Positions 11,889 through 22,507 of a DNA stretch of 64,000 nucleotides are shown here, one piece after another. How positions within the stretch are numbered: position 1 is the first letter of the stretch; every line of letters begins with the position of its first letter. The stretch is taken from the NCBI RefSeq assembly GCF_000005505.3, contig NC_016134.3:3410001-3474000 (forward strand). Direction: 5' to 3'. The position numbers and the translations under genes were made by a program. The notes beneath the pieces were generated by a model. That model made no database searches. It saw nothing but the letters and a program-made list of their open reading frames with translations, and had not been told where the DNA came from. The DNA is from Brachypodium distachyon. Its lineage: Eukaryota; Streptophyta; Magnoliopsida; Poales; Poaceae.

Positions 11889-13640
11889 TAGTAAAAACAT
11901 TACAAAAGCAAATATTGCTTCGCCTTAAGGATTACAGTCATGCTTGTTCTGGTAGTACAATAAAATCAAATTAGAGTAACGAATTCCGAGGGTTCAGCTC
12001 CAACTACCATAAGTTGGCCGACAGTAAGTATGCCAACCAAATGTTTCGAGTTATTTCCTTCGAGGCCTCGTTTGGTTGTGCCCAGCCCGGCGGGGTTTCC
12101 GGCCCGATCCACGCAGGGCCCTAGGCGTGAGCCATTTAATACATGTATCATGTAGTAGTGATTTGGCAAGAAATAACTAGCACTCGATTAGCCCCAGGCT
12201 TCCATACTTAGCCTAGTTTAGCCATAAGCCTTTGCACGATTCTAAATCCGCCACTGACTGCGCGGTGGGAAAAGAAAAGGACAAAAGGGCTGCATTATGC
12301 AGAATTTCTGAAACTGCAAAAATCAGGCAAGCATAAATGTAAGAGTCACTCATAAATCTGAGTTGTGATCATATCATGCATAGACTCTTGATTCTCAAGT
12401 GTTTAAGCACCTTTGAATTTGTTGCAGTGACGTTACCTTCTGAAACGTGAATTGAAGAGAAAAGTCTGGTTGCCTTGCATTTTCCTTGGGATATAGGCAT
12501 ATAACAGTGTTAGGGTGGGAATATATTCATGCTGCTGTTGATTTTTTAGTATTTTCATTTTGTGAATTTGGTGCAGTGATATTACCTTCTAGGTTGATGA
12601 TAGAGTGTAAGAAATACTATGGAACTGTTTTTAAACCTATAATCGGTTGATGTTCGTGCTATGGAAATTAGTTGATTTGCATTGATTTCGACCTTTATGC
12701 GTATGATGTCATTTAGGGATGTTTTCTAGCGTCAATTAATCCCTGAAAGTATGTTTATTTGACAGTTACTCTTTTTCCTTTTGGGCATTGTGATAGGCTT
12801 TTTGGTCACAAATTACTAATTTTACCATAGTATAACTGGAATTCACCTGAACTTTGAATTATGTGGATGGTCTATCAGGAATAGGAATCTATCCTTTCCT
12901 TTTTTTGCTTCCTAGAATACGACTTTCTTCTCCAATGCTTGGCCAATACCCACCAGCCACCTTGCACCCATATTATGTTATCATGGACTGTTGATTGAGC
13001 CTGCACTACAGCTTTTCTATCTGTTTTAATCACAGTGATAATACACTGCATAGAGAGGAACCCCTTCTATTATACTCGTTTTTGTGCCTAATCCACTGTC
13101 TTGCCAATCACAGGATCGTATCATTCCCAGCAAACATGGATTTCATGATCTTCAACCACCGCGGAAGGGCGCTGCCATCAGACGCCGACTTGAAGCTGAA
13201 GATATGAACAACTATTCACCGACTTTGAAGATATGAGCGAAAATTAACCGATCCATCCATACTTTTTGTGTCACCCATGCTAAAGCAGGGGAAACCTTAC
13301 CAGACCACAACTTATCTACTTTTTAACTCTAGAATTTGTAACACCATTCCATATGTTATATGAAGGTTAGCTCTGAGCTTCTGTCCCAGCCTGATGTAAT
13401 GCAAGTTTTATGCGAATTGTATCAATTCATCATTAATGCATGCATGCACATTATCAGTCTCCATTTTAGCTTTTGATAAAGTTCATATCATCCATCAGTG
13501 CCACGTGTAGCTTGTCTGTTTGATGCAAGAAAATCCTTGCCAAAATGTGGTAAGCACATGAATAATTTGAATCCTTTGCTTTCGCTACCAATACTTTAAC
13601 TTTGCTTTTGCCATTGTTCTTTTTTTCCGGTGCCAATCGT
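11889..13640. other. Intergenic, no gene recognised
   Basis: Mostly AT-rich. The stretch near 13110-13205 (cagcaaacatggatttcatg ... gaagatatgaac) looks exon-like but no family was recognised and no splice frame could be fixed. Confidence 0.4.
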
Positions 13641-13764
13641 ATCAGTACCCTGTGTTTGGTTTCTGCCCAGCTATGATGTTACCGAAATTTTTGATGCCAA
13701 AATTTGGCCTGTGTTTGGACGGTGTCATGGCAATGACCTGCTAACTTCCACTGCATTTCCCGTG

Positions 13765-13990
13765 CCAATCTGGGTAAAAGAATGAACGACAGGCAAGCAA
13801 GACCTTTCTCCAAATATGTTTGAACCACATTTCCCTTGCCAATCTGGGCAAAAGAATGAACAACACCCAAGCAAGACCTTTTTCCAAAAATATTTGTACT
13901 ACATAGCATTTGTTTTGGGCAAAAGAATGAACAACAAGCAAGCAAGAACTTTTTTTCCAAAAATATTTGTATAGCAATTGTTTTGGTAAC
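13765..13990. repeat. Three 71-74-bp tandem units
   Basis: The word gggcaaaagaatgaac recurs at about 13772 (gggtaaaag), 13846 and 13917, each followed by caagcaagacct(t) and ccaaaaatatttgta. The surrounding text has 'gtgtttgg' on the left and 'ccaaac' on the right, so the array may lie in a decayed non-autonomous DNA element. Confidence 0.7.
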
Positions 13991-14675
13991 ATCAGCTTGG
14001 GCATCAATCCAACACAATGACCAAACTTGGCTATAAATTAATCATAAACCAAGCCAAAAAGTTCACCAGCCTGCCAGTTTCGGCACTGCCAAATCATCAG
14101 TTTTTTGCAATCAAACAAAACAAAGCAGGTATTACGTGGTGTAAACCAATGTTCCTGATTGGGACGTGATGCTCGGATCCCGACCGTCCACCGGGGAATC
14201 CGACGGCCGCTACCAGAGAGAATCTGACGGCTTTCCCATCACAGCGAATGGAGCAAGCAAAAGAACAACTTCGATCCAAACCGCCGAAGAGGTTAGAGCA
14301 ACATAGTTATTTTCTGGCTCTGCTTAATTTGTCATATTATTTATCATTTATGACGTATGTAGAAATTAGTTGAGATTTGTTTTACATGATGGAATTATTT
14401 GGCCACACCCTGTCTTCTGAGAACTGCATAGTGTTAACATGAGTGCCATGCCTACTTTAGCAGACTATTGGTATTTCACTTTGATAAAATCTGAGGCAGT
14501 ATTTTTTTCCTTAAATGATATGACCTGATTTTTATGTATGGAATTTGCTACTTTGCTGTAACTATGGTAGTTCTGATGAAATGACTTGATTTTTATATGG
14601 TATTATAAAGCTTGATTTTGGCTGTAGAAATACGGCCAACACTGCACCTGCTAGACTGATTTATTTTTGTTGTAG

Positions 14676-15614
14676 GTTCTCAGACAATTGGTGTTATCAC
14701 AAAGGTTTGTTCCTTAACCTTAAATTTTTCGTTATTGGATTGAAAAACTTACTCCACTTCAGTGTCATGCCGCTTCTGATTTTGGATGTTCTTCTGTTTC
14801 GTTACAGTAGGACACAATGGACAAGGGCTCCGATGCCCATAACTTTTTGCTGGGAAATGTCATCCCATCACGACTTGGTTATGTTGGCGTTGTAAACCGC
14901 TCCCAGCAGGTACATTAATTTGCTGCATATTTGCTTAGTTTAAGGATGTAGATGTGTTAATAATGAAAAATTAATACTGTGTCACTTTCTTTCGCAGTTC
15001 AATAGTGACTCATTTGATCTCATACTGCATAATAATGTTAACTTAAAGATGAAAATGACTCAGCTTTGTGGCTATTTGATCTCATACTGCATAATAATGA
15101 TAACTTAAAGATGAAAATGACTCAGCTTTGTGGCTATTGATCTCATACTGCATAATAATGATAACTTAAAGATGAAAAAAATCATCTAGCAGTATGGACT
15201 GTTGCCTGTTCATAAATGCCATGGTAAGCATATTCTTTCGTAGCACCGAATGTTTTATTTTTACCTGTCTAAAGTATTCTGTCCTGAATGATGTAGGATA
15301 TCAACTCAGATCTCAGTATCAGGGATGCTCTGGGCCTCGAAGAAAAAATATTTCATTCTCAACAGGTATGTTGCAGTGAAGCTAAATTTTTCTCGTTACT
15401 CTGAATGTGTCCTTCGTTCTTCCCACATTTAGCAAAAAGAAGCTAAAGAAGGTACTTTTATTTGTAGGCATCCGTTACTCCATGACTTTCGGGTGTAAGC
15501 TGTGATTTACGCTGAAAATGCACCTACGTGGTTTCAGATCTTGGTCCAACATATAAAGACTATTCTGCCAGGACTGAAGTCATGCATAAGTTCTCAATTG
15601 GAAGTTCTTGCTCC
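14676..15614 (+). pseudogene. Dynamin-related protein (DRP1-like) gene fragment
   Basis: Four exon-like pieces in correct order match the end of the dynamin GTPase domain and the start of the middle domain. 14676-14704 gives SQTIGVITK. 14808-14909 gives [15 protein letters not shown] then [15 protein letters not shown]. 15297-15365 gives DINSDLSIRDALGLEEKIF. About 15535-15614 gives QILVQHIKTILPGLKS. Pieces two and three keep GT and AG borders. The Leu codon after ITK has become TAG (14808-14810), and the exon expected between pieces three and four (the stretch before LNQIL) is missing. The nucleotide-binding P-loop half is absent, so this cannot be a working GTPase. It may be a captured or degraded copy of a gene elsewhere. 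It lies directly upstream of the DUF1618 block. Confidence 0.8.
15013..15177. repeat. 61-62-bp tandem repeat, nearly three copies
   Basis: tttgatctcatactgcataa recurs at 15013, 15075 and 15136, each followed by taacttaaagatgaaaa. It lies within what was an intron of the dynamin-related fragment. Confidence 0.85.
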
Positions 15615-15916
15615 ACGACGGCATTGATTGGGAGGGGATTCTTGTGCGTTGGTGTGCAGAGGAGGGGGATGGACACTAGCATTTCCTTCAATCTGAGTCC
15701 GATTCTGGTGAAACAATATGCACCATCATCTCTTGCAACCACCGCCGTTATTTCACCATGGTAAGCATACACAAGTTACCCTTTCTAGACAAATTTTGTA
15801 CGAGGGAGTACTAGAGCTCTCTTTCTCTCCCGTGAGTTCTCCTCTCTCCGGCAAGAACAAACAGCAAGCAAACTGCAGAACGAAACTTAGATGTCGTTCC
15901 TGGCCTTTTACTGCAG

Positions 15917-15924
15917 TATATATA
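15917..15924 (+). promoter_or_regulatory. Possible TATA box for DUF1618 copy A
   Basis: gcagTATATATAgg lies just left of the point where copy A begins to match copies B and C, so only copy A has it. If used, the leader would be about 450 bp and contain small upstream ORFs. This is an inference from position only. Confidence 0.3.
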
Positions 15925-16396
15925 GGCTCAAAACTGAGCAAATCTAACACTAACATCACCCGAGATGAAAAAGTGAATACGACTAGACTACACACTAAAC
16001 TGTATACTGACATGCGGACCCAGTCCCACCGGTCATTGACTCCTGGTCGGCTCTGCTCCTCGATGAACGCTTCCTCAGGTCAGCCCCTGCACAGGCCATC
16101 GGGTACCACGACACATACAATGGATGGGTCTTGGGCACATACCGTAGATGGGTCTTGGGCTCTTGGCAAACTGCCCTGAGGGCCACCGAGGCCAGAGCAG
16201 GGGCCCGACCAATTTTCCTAGCCACCCCCCGCCTGTGGCCCATTTTCTCTCCTCAGTCCCCAATCCTCACTTTCGCTCTCCATAGGGGGGAACCCGGCCG
16301 GACTGCCGGCGCAAATCCGATCTCGATTCCAGTTCCGATTCCTTCCAAACCCCCCCACAAAAATCAAATCGAGTCTAGGCTGTAGAGGAACTTGAG

Positions 16397-19276
16397 ATGA
16401 AGGATCTCAAGTTCCGATTCCTTCCGCCGCATTACGACTCCGGCGACGCAAGGCCATGCTTTTCGCTGCTAGAAAAGCACGCCTACCTCGTCCGCCGCCA
16501 AAACGCCACAACCGCCGCCTGCGACCTCGACAGCGGACGGATCCAGGCCACCTTCTGCGCCGCCCACCCGCCACGCGCATCCTACTTGTGCATCCATGCC
16601 ACCGGCTTGGGTCGCACTAAGCTCCGCGCCGAGCCCCAGATCTTGGCCACGGAGGGGCCCCTCGCCGTCATCCGCGTCGTCGTCAACCGTCGCAAGTCGT
16701 TCGTGGAGGTGGAGTACTTCGTCTACCACGCCGGCAGCAGCTCCTCCGAGGGACGCCGGCCGCCGTCGCTCAAGCGCATCCCGAACCCCGCACCCTACTT
16801 TTTCTTCAACGAAAATACGGTTGCCATCGTGCGCCACTGCCCTCGTCAAGCCAGCACCCGGCGTCGCCCCGGCGGCCTCAGTGCCTGCGCCCTGCGCCCC
16901 AACCGACGAGACAGCAAGGAGGAGGAGGATCATGACTGCGGCGACTGCAACTACATCATCGCGGCACTCCGCAACGACGGGTCCAACACCAGGGCACCCT
17001 ACCAGCTCTGCCGGTACCACTCCAAGACTGAAACTTGGAGCCCTCCCGAGCCAATGGAAACCGAGTGGGAGCACGGACCTTACCCTTCCGGTTCCGCCTG
17101 CAAGGCCATTACCATCGGAGGAGAGCAAGGCACAGTGGCCTGGGTCGATCTCAACAAGGGCGTCAGGGGTATCATCTTTTGCGACGTGCTCACAATAACA
17201 GACAGCAGCCCCCGGCCTCCGGTGCTTCGCTGCCTCGACATGCCGCCGAAAATCAAGACTTTCAGTGGACGTTCATATTATGTCCGGGAGATTGACCTCG
17301 TCGACGGCTTCATCGTCTACATCGAGTTGCAGATACGTGACCTTGCGCCAGACACACCTACAGATGAATATGTTTGGATGGCCAGCACATGCAAATTCAA
17401 GATCGACTCATCTTTGCCGTTTTCATCTATCCAATGGCAGCGGGGATGCAAGTTAGGCTCCTCTGAGGTCAACAAATCCATGCGTGATAAGCTTAAACTT
17501 CGTGATGCCGAAACAATCTGCAAGATAGGCCTGCCCGTCCTGAGCCTTCATGAGGATGGCATTGTTTACATCCTCACCACCCTTTTCCGCGAGAAGAGGC
17601 ACACCAAGTCATGGGTGCTTGCCATTGACATGAAAAAGAAGATGGTGCAGGAGCTGGACGAGTTCGAGAACAACCGAAAAGTCTACTTATTCGGGGGCTT
17701 CTTGATTCCAACTAGGATCACCAAATATCTCCAACTTGATCCAGGTAATTCAAAGTCCCTGTTGCCTAACCAGCTGTCGTTAGGAACTGGTATTGTTTAT
17801 TCTTGGGGTTTAATTTCAGATTTTAAACGAGGACCCACCGGGGAAGGTCCTGATTGAGCTAGAGTTCACTTATAGTCTCTACATTGTTATTATACCTTTT
17901 CTTTCTTCTCCATAGGGATAGGTAAAGTAAGGGTTACTAGTTAGAAGCCCGTGCGTTGCTACGGAACAAAAAAAAGTTCAACAGACAATAAATATGGTCC
18001 TACGTATAAACAAAATCATTTAGTCCCTCTAGTCTGATCAAGATTACCATCTCCTTACTAAGCTTCTAATTTTTTTTAAATTTCCTATATGTACGTAGCA
18101 CTGTTTCGATAGTTGTGTAATGACTGATGAAATGGACAAAACCCAAACTGCTATTCGGGGCCTATATTCTTGGGATGGTTTACACTTAATAGTGGCACCT
18201 ACATATATATACTCAAAAGTGTTACATCTATGCTACTATTATATTGTTAGCCCCCATCTTTGTATTAAACTTTTAAATCTCCTTCCTGATATATACTTGG
18301 CCCTACCTTTGATCTAGTTAATCATATGATGGCATCCTATCCTAAAAATCCAGATTTTCTCCAAAGTATTATGTAAATCAGGTAACAGAGGTAAAGAATC
18401 TGAAACTGAACAAGGACCAATTTATAATAAACTGATGTTCCCCTTTTCCCCTCCCAACATTTCTTCACAACCATGCATCAGATCAGCACAGAAGTAAATC
18501 AGTAATCATTTTTATTCAAAAAATTTGTGCCATGCCGTACAACATTTCACCTAATTGGTTGGGATGTCTTAAACTGATTAGAGATGGATTTTGGTCACCT
18601 AAGCTCCCTGAATTTTCCTTTTTGATGCCATGAAGTACAAGGTTTCACCTGATTGGCTGGGGATGTCTTAAACTGATTGGAGATGGATTTTGGTCGCCTA
18701 AGCTCCCTGAAATTTCTCCCCTTGGGATCTGGTAGTCTAAACAATAACCTAGGTCCTTGCAAATTTCTCCCCTTGGGATTTTGGTCTTCTAGGTTCCATA
18801 GGGATAGGCAGAGTAAGGGTTATTTGGGGCTGCCTGCTACGGACTAGTTGTTTAGGAATCATTTTCTTTTGCTAAACTAAAGACATGTTTTTTGTACTGT
18901 AGATACAACAAAGCAAAACCACAAGCGACAAAAGATGATGCTGCAACGACACTCGTGCGTGGACCTGCCCGGAGTCTCCATTGAGTCCCATTCAGATATG
19001 GAGTTAGATGATGATGAGGAGGAGGAAGAAGAAGAGGAGGAAGACAATGAGCCATCCCTGCCAGAGCCAGAAGCACAAACCCCAGAGGAGCTAGCACTTG
19101 AATTGGCATGCAAGCCGTGGCTTCTTAACTTAGAGGAGTTGGTACTGGAGAAGTCAGGCAAGTCGTGGAACGAGATACTCCAAAGCCGAGGCAGTGCAGT
19201 TCCCGTTTCGGAGGGAGAAGTGGAGGACGTGGAGGAGGCGAGCAAGAAGCCACGGACATATGATTGGATTGTCTGA
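16397..19276 (+). CDS. DUF1618 domain protein, copy A
   Basis: Function unknown. DUF1618 is a plant family strongly expanded in grasses. Exon 1 is 16397-17744 (gatccag|gtaatt), the intron 17745-18902 (gtactgtag|atacaac), exon 2 18903-19276. The frame closes exactly and gives 573 residues. The DUF1618 region begins about residue 249 with WVDLNKG, then GIIFCDVL, and runs to about 390; the family-like tail LIPTRITKYLQ ends exon 1. Exon 2 carries an acidic run (about residues 482-499, mostly Asp and Glu) followed by a C-terminal segment starting LALELACKPWLL. No signal peptide or membrane segment is evident. The ATG in gagATGAAGG is the first in frame after a stop. An AATAAA lies at 19591. Without splicing, the frame would end at 17857 with a 486-residue product. 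Differs from copy C by five residues in exon 1, and is the only copy with Asp251. Confidence 0.85.
18545..18740. repeat. 98-bp tandem repeat in the DUF1618 intron
   Basis: tttcacctaattggttggga at 18545 recurs as tttcacctgattggctgggg at 18643, each followed by gatgtcttaaactgatt and a (t/c)cacctaagctccctgaa-like end. It is present in the introns of all three copies (also near 24655 and 41065), so it predates the triplication. Confidence 0.85.
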
Positions 19277-19688
19277 TGCCTTTTGGCTGCTTGACATTTG
19301 TGCACACTTAGATTATCCTGTGTCTTTTGTTTAGTAAGAGTATGCTAACGGATTCACTTGGGTGTCGCTTAAGATTAATGTTAGCTATGGGGTCTCATCA
19401 CTAGCACCTGTTTTGAACTCTGCGTGTCATCTGCTTGTCAGTTGTTCGTGCTTTGTCATTGCTCAAACCTGGTGGATTAGGTTTTATTCAGCCTTGTTCA
19501 TTTCCTGAAATTATGACCAACTCATTAAGCCTGAAATTTAATCCTTTGTTTGTGCAGAATTTTCTGCTGCAATCAAGATATTCGATAGAAAATAAACATA
19601 CTACCCGCATGATTGTTACTGTTGTGCTATTCTGATAACTAGTGGCTGGGGCGCGCCTCCTAGGGCGGTACTGAGTGCACTGACAACA

Positions 19689-19985
19689 CTTTTCAGAAAA
19701 CTCTCCGCGAATAGAAGGATCAACCATCTTTGACAGAGAATCAAAGTCATGAAGCTGACAATCGGCCCATCTAACAAAATGTTGCTCAACACGCGGGCGA
19801 GAACTGCATATTTCAACAAAAATGTAGGCACATGAGGAAGTACATTCACATTTTTGTGAAGATGTGTGATCTAAAACAGTTACAGAGAAGGTCCTGATTA
19901 AGCACTGCGAATTACATCGAATCACTCACCTGTCATATGGTTTACGGCCAGCGAGAAGTTCTAGCATTACCACAACCAAAACGGT
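19689..19985 (-). pseudogene. STRUBBELIG-type receptor kinase fragment, copy A
   Basis: On the minus strand the first piece (about 19985-19930) ends VVMLELLAGRKPYD and is followed by a proper donor (cag|gtgagt). After a 126-nt intron ending atatgcag, the second piece (19803-19689) gives SRPRVEQHFVRWA...LHD then LSKMVDPSIRG. This is kinase subdomain IX-XI sequence typical of the STRUBBELIG receptor family. Upstream of VVM the frame is shifted (MFTVLV in place of an expected VYSFG). After GEFSEK the similarity ends and the 3' flank of the DUF1618 gene begins. The catalytic loop and ATP site are absent. It lies tail-to-tail with the DUF1618 gene and could produce antisense RNA. Confidence 0.75.
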
Positions 19986-21338
19986 GAACATCACTTCGAT
20001 ACGGTGGAACGGTTTTGGTGTGCCTCTGTTGGAAGGAACGACCAACAAAACAAAGGAATGTTGAGGACTCTTGCCCAGGTTTGATTTCTGCTCATTCTTA
20101 CAGTTTAGTTTCTCCACATCTTTTAGGATTCTTGCCTAGGTTTGATGATACCATGGAAATTTTGGCCGACTAAATTTTATTTTTAGCCGTGCACAAACTA
20201 TTTCATGTAATTTTTGTGCACAAAATGGATATTCGGAGAAAATGATTATTCTTCTTTTTACTAATCACCCCTGTTTGATCATAGCTTAACGAATTTCCCT
20301 TTTTTGTAGAAGTATAGCCAGCTACAAAATGCTGATGCAAATGATATCCATGGACCTTCACAAGCTCGTCCTATATTTTATTTTTCAAGTTTGTAATTGT
20401 TTTCATTTTGGAAAAAGTTCATCTTTGGCCGAAATGCCAAACAGACTCAACTTTCAGAATGTCCCAATCTGGCCCCTCAACTTTCCGTTTGCTCTGCAAT
20501 CAACTAAATTATGCAATGGTGCAATCGAACATATTTGAGCCATCCGATGTGCATCCTCTGGCAATGACTCACGCACGGAGCTCCCACCTTTTTTTTTTGC
20601 AGGTGAAGCTCCCACCTCTGGTTGGATACATCTTTGCAAACACCACCCCGCGATCAGCCTTCATTTTTCAAAAACGCCCCTGGAAACAATGACCTCCCCC
20701 GATCTTCTTCTCTCAATAGATGGATCTCAGTTTTGGCGATCCTCGCTGCTATTGCTGCCGGCCGGCCAGCCACAAGTTTCCCGGAAATAATCCCCATATC
20801 AGAACGAGAACACATGGAGTACTCGTTCATATTGTTCGAATGAACGCGTTCATTTTCAATGTCCATTGGAAGTTGAGCATCCCCACCACTAGGTCCACTA
20901 CTAATCAAAAACATTTCTCAACAAGTGAACCGACAGGGCCATAACCTTGCTGAAATGTCTCTAACAAACCACCATTCTATCTGATTCCTACTCAGATCGA
21001 GTACTTGTGATTGTGACCACCTGGGATGAATGAAACATAAAGGAAGCCAACAAGACACCGATTAGCTCTATCTGTAGAAAAGGAATGTTTCGTATAAGCT
21101 ATATATCTTGAGGAATATGGAATGCCCAAAATAAATGCCACGAACCTTGTTGACTTTATTTTATTTTTACATAATGGAAAAGGATTCATTACCATAGTTT
21201 CCAACTTTCCATAAGAAACAAGCACTGCTAAATGCTGATTAACATGTCAGTACTAACACGCTGTGGTAAATGCAGTTGTCGTAGCCCAACTTCAACACTA
21301 TATACTAATAACACATAATAATAGTATAGTCTGTGCCC

Positions 21339-22003
21339 AGAGCTAGTTGAGGGAGGGATTGTCAGCCTGCAATATGCAGATGATACTTTTTTTCCCAGAA
21401 TGAATTCGCCCGACACGACGAATCCCGCCCCCCATGTCTTTCTTTCTCATTGAATGAACCACTGCATGGGACGCCCTATGCCTATGAATTCAATGATTTA
21501 AGGGCCCTGGGGGGAAACTTCGGAAAGAAAGCCTACTGGTTGGTCTGGTTGTCCCCCCGACGGTGCCCGGGCGGTCCTCGGTTCAATCTTGCCGATTCTA
21601 CCTAGACATGGCTCAAAACGAAAGGGTAAGGCCAAGTGTTCTTAAAACAAAACTCTCGGTGCACACTCCGGAGCACGGTCTTCTGCTTTTTGTGGCAGAT
21701 GGCACTAGGAAAGCCACCAACCTTAAGTGGATCCTCACCTGTTTTGAGCAGTCATCGGGGACGAGAATAAACTATCACAAGAGTGAGCTCATTGCAGTTG
21801 GCATGGAAGATGTAGAGATTAGACCTTTTATTGACATTTTCTAATGTGCAGAGGGGCATTTCCCCGGTAAGTATTTGGGGATTCCCTTGCACTTTGAGAG
21901 CTTAAAAAGAGCTGACTTGCAATCTGTGGTAGACAAATTGATGAATATGATTGCTGGCTGAAGGGGGAAATTGTTGTCAAGTGGGGGTAGACTTGCTTTG
22001 ATC
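21339..22003 (+). mobile_element. LINE reverse transcriptase fragment (linker of copy B)
   Basis: LVEGGIVSLQYADDT at 21343-21387 contains the catalytic YADD (21373-21384). After an interruption the frame resumes with FVADGTRKA.NLKWILTCFEQ at about 21685, then SGTRINYHKSEL, KYLGIPLHFESLKRADLQ and GKLLSSGGRLALIK, all in the order expected of plant L1-type ORF2. Stops and the interruption show it is dead. It ends abruptly at ALIK (22003), where the DUF1618 block begins. Confidence 0.85.
21394..21684. other. About 290-bp insertion splitting the LINE YADD region; possibly organelle-derived
   Basis: Between YADDT and FVADGTRKA lies unrelated, base-balanced DNA (cagaatgaattcgcccgac ... ccggagcacggtctt) with short homopolymers in the style of plant mitochondrial DNA. 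It has no inverted termini. The same insertion is present in the linker of copy C (about 37811-38105), so it predates the duplication. Mitochondrial origin is a guess from composition. Confidence 0.35.
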
Positions 22004-22507
22004 AAAACTGAACAAATCCAACGTGCAACATGATATGAATCCGTATCTAACACTAACATCACCCGAGATGAAAAATCAAACTCGGTTTACGACCTAGTGA
22101 ATACGACTAGACTACAAACTAAACTGTATACTGACATGCGGACCCAGCCCCACCGGTCAGTGACTCGCTGGTCGGCTCTGCTCCTCGATGAACACTTCCT
22201 CAGGTCAGCCCCTGCACAGGCCATCGGGTACCGCGACACATACGATGGATGGGTCTTGGGCACATACGGTAGATGGGTCTTGGGCTCTTGGCAAACTGCC
22301 CTGAGGGCCACCGAGCCCAGAGCAGGGGCCCGACCAATTTTCCTAGCCACCCCCCGCCTGTGGCCCATTTTCTCTCCTCAGTCCCCAATCCTCACTTTCG
22401 CTCTCCATAGGGGGGAACCCGGCCGGACTGCCGGCGCAAATCCGATCTCGATTCCAGTTCCGATTCCACAAAAATCAAATCGAGTCTAGGCTGTAGAGGA
22501 ACTTGAG

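Larger units (their letters stand above)
15928..20877 (+). repeat. Segmental duplication, copy A
   Basis: This stretch matches 22002-26876 (copy B) and 38421-43261 (copy C) almost base for base: leader, DUF1618 gene, kinase fragment and downstream DNA. Copy A lacks two short pieces near its left end (about 26 and 22 bp) that B and C have, and has about 80 extra bases near 20731-20810 (gttttggcgatcctcgctgc...) that B, C and the partial copy at 34.9 kb lack. It stops at gttgagc, and the linker seen before B begins there. Confidence 0.9.

Noticed and set aside
13765..13990. CRISPR-like array of spaced repeats
   Set aside because: Only three diverged units without unique spacers, in a plant nuclear context; simple tandem repeat.
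16469..17128. 219-codon minus-strand ORF in DUF1618 exon 1 (also at 22580 and 38991)
   Set aside because: Overlaps the real exon in a GC-rich stretch. It recurs only because the block is triplicated, and the product is low in complexity.
21540..21600. Possible tRNA T-loop (ggttcaatcttgcc)
   Set aside because: No acceptor stem, D-arm or anticodon arm could be placed around it.
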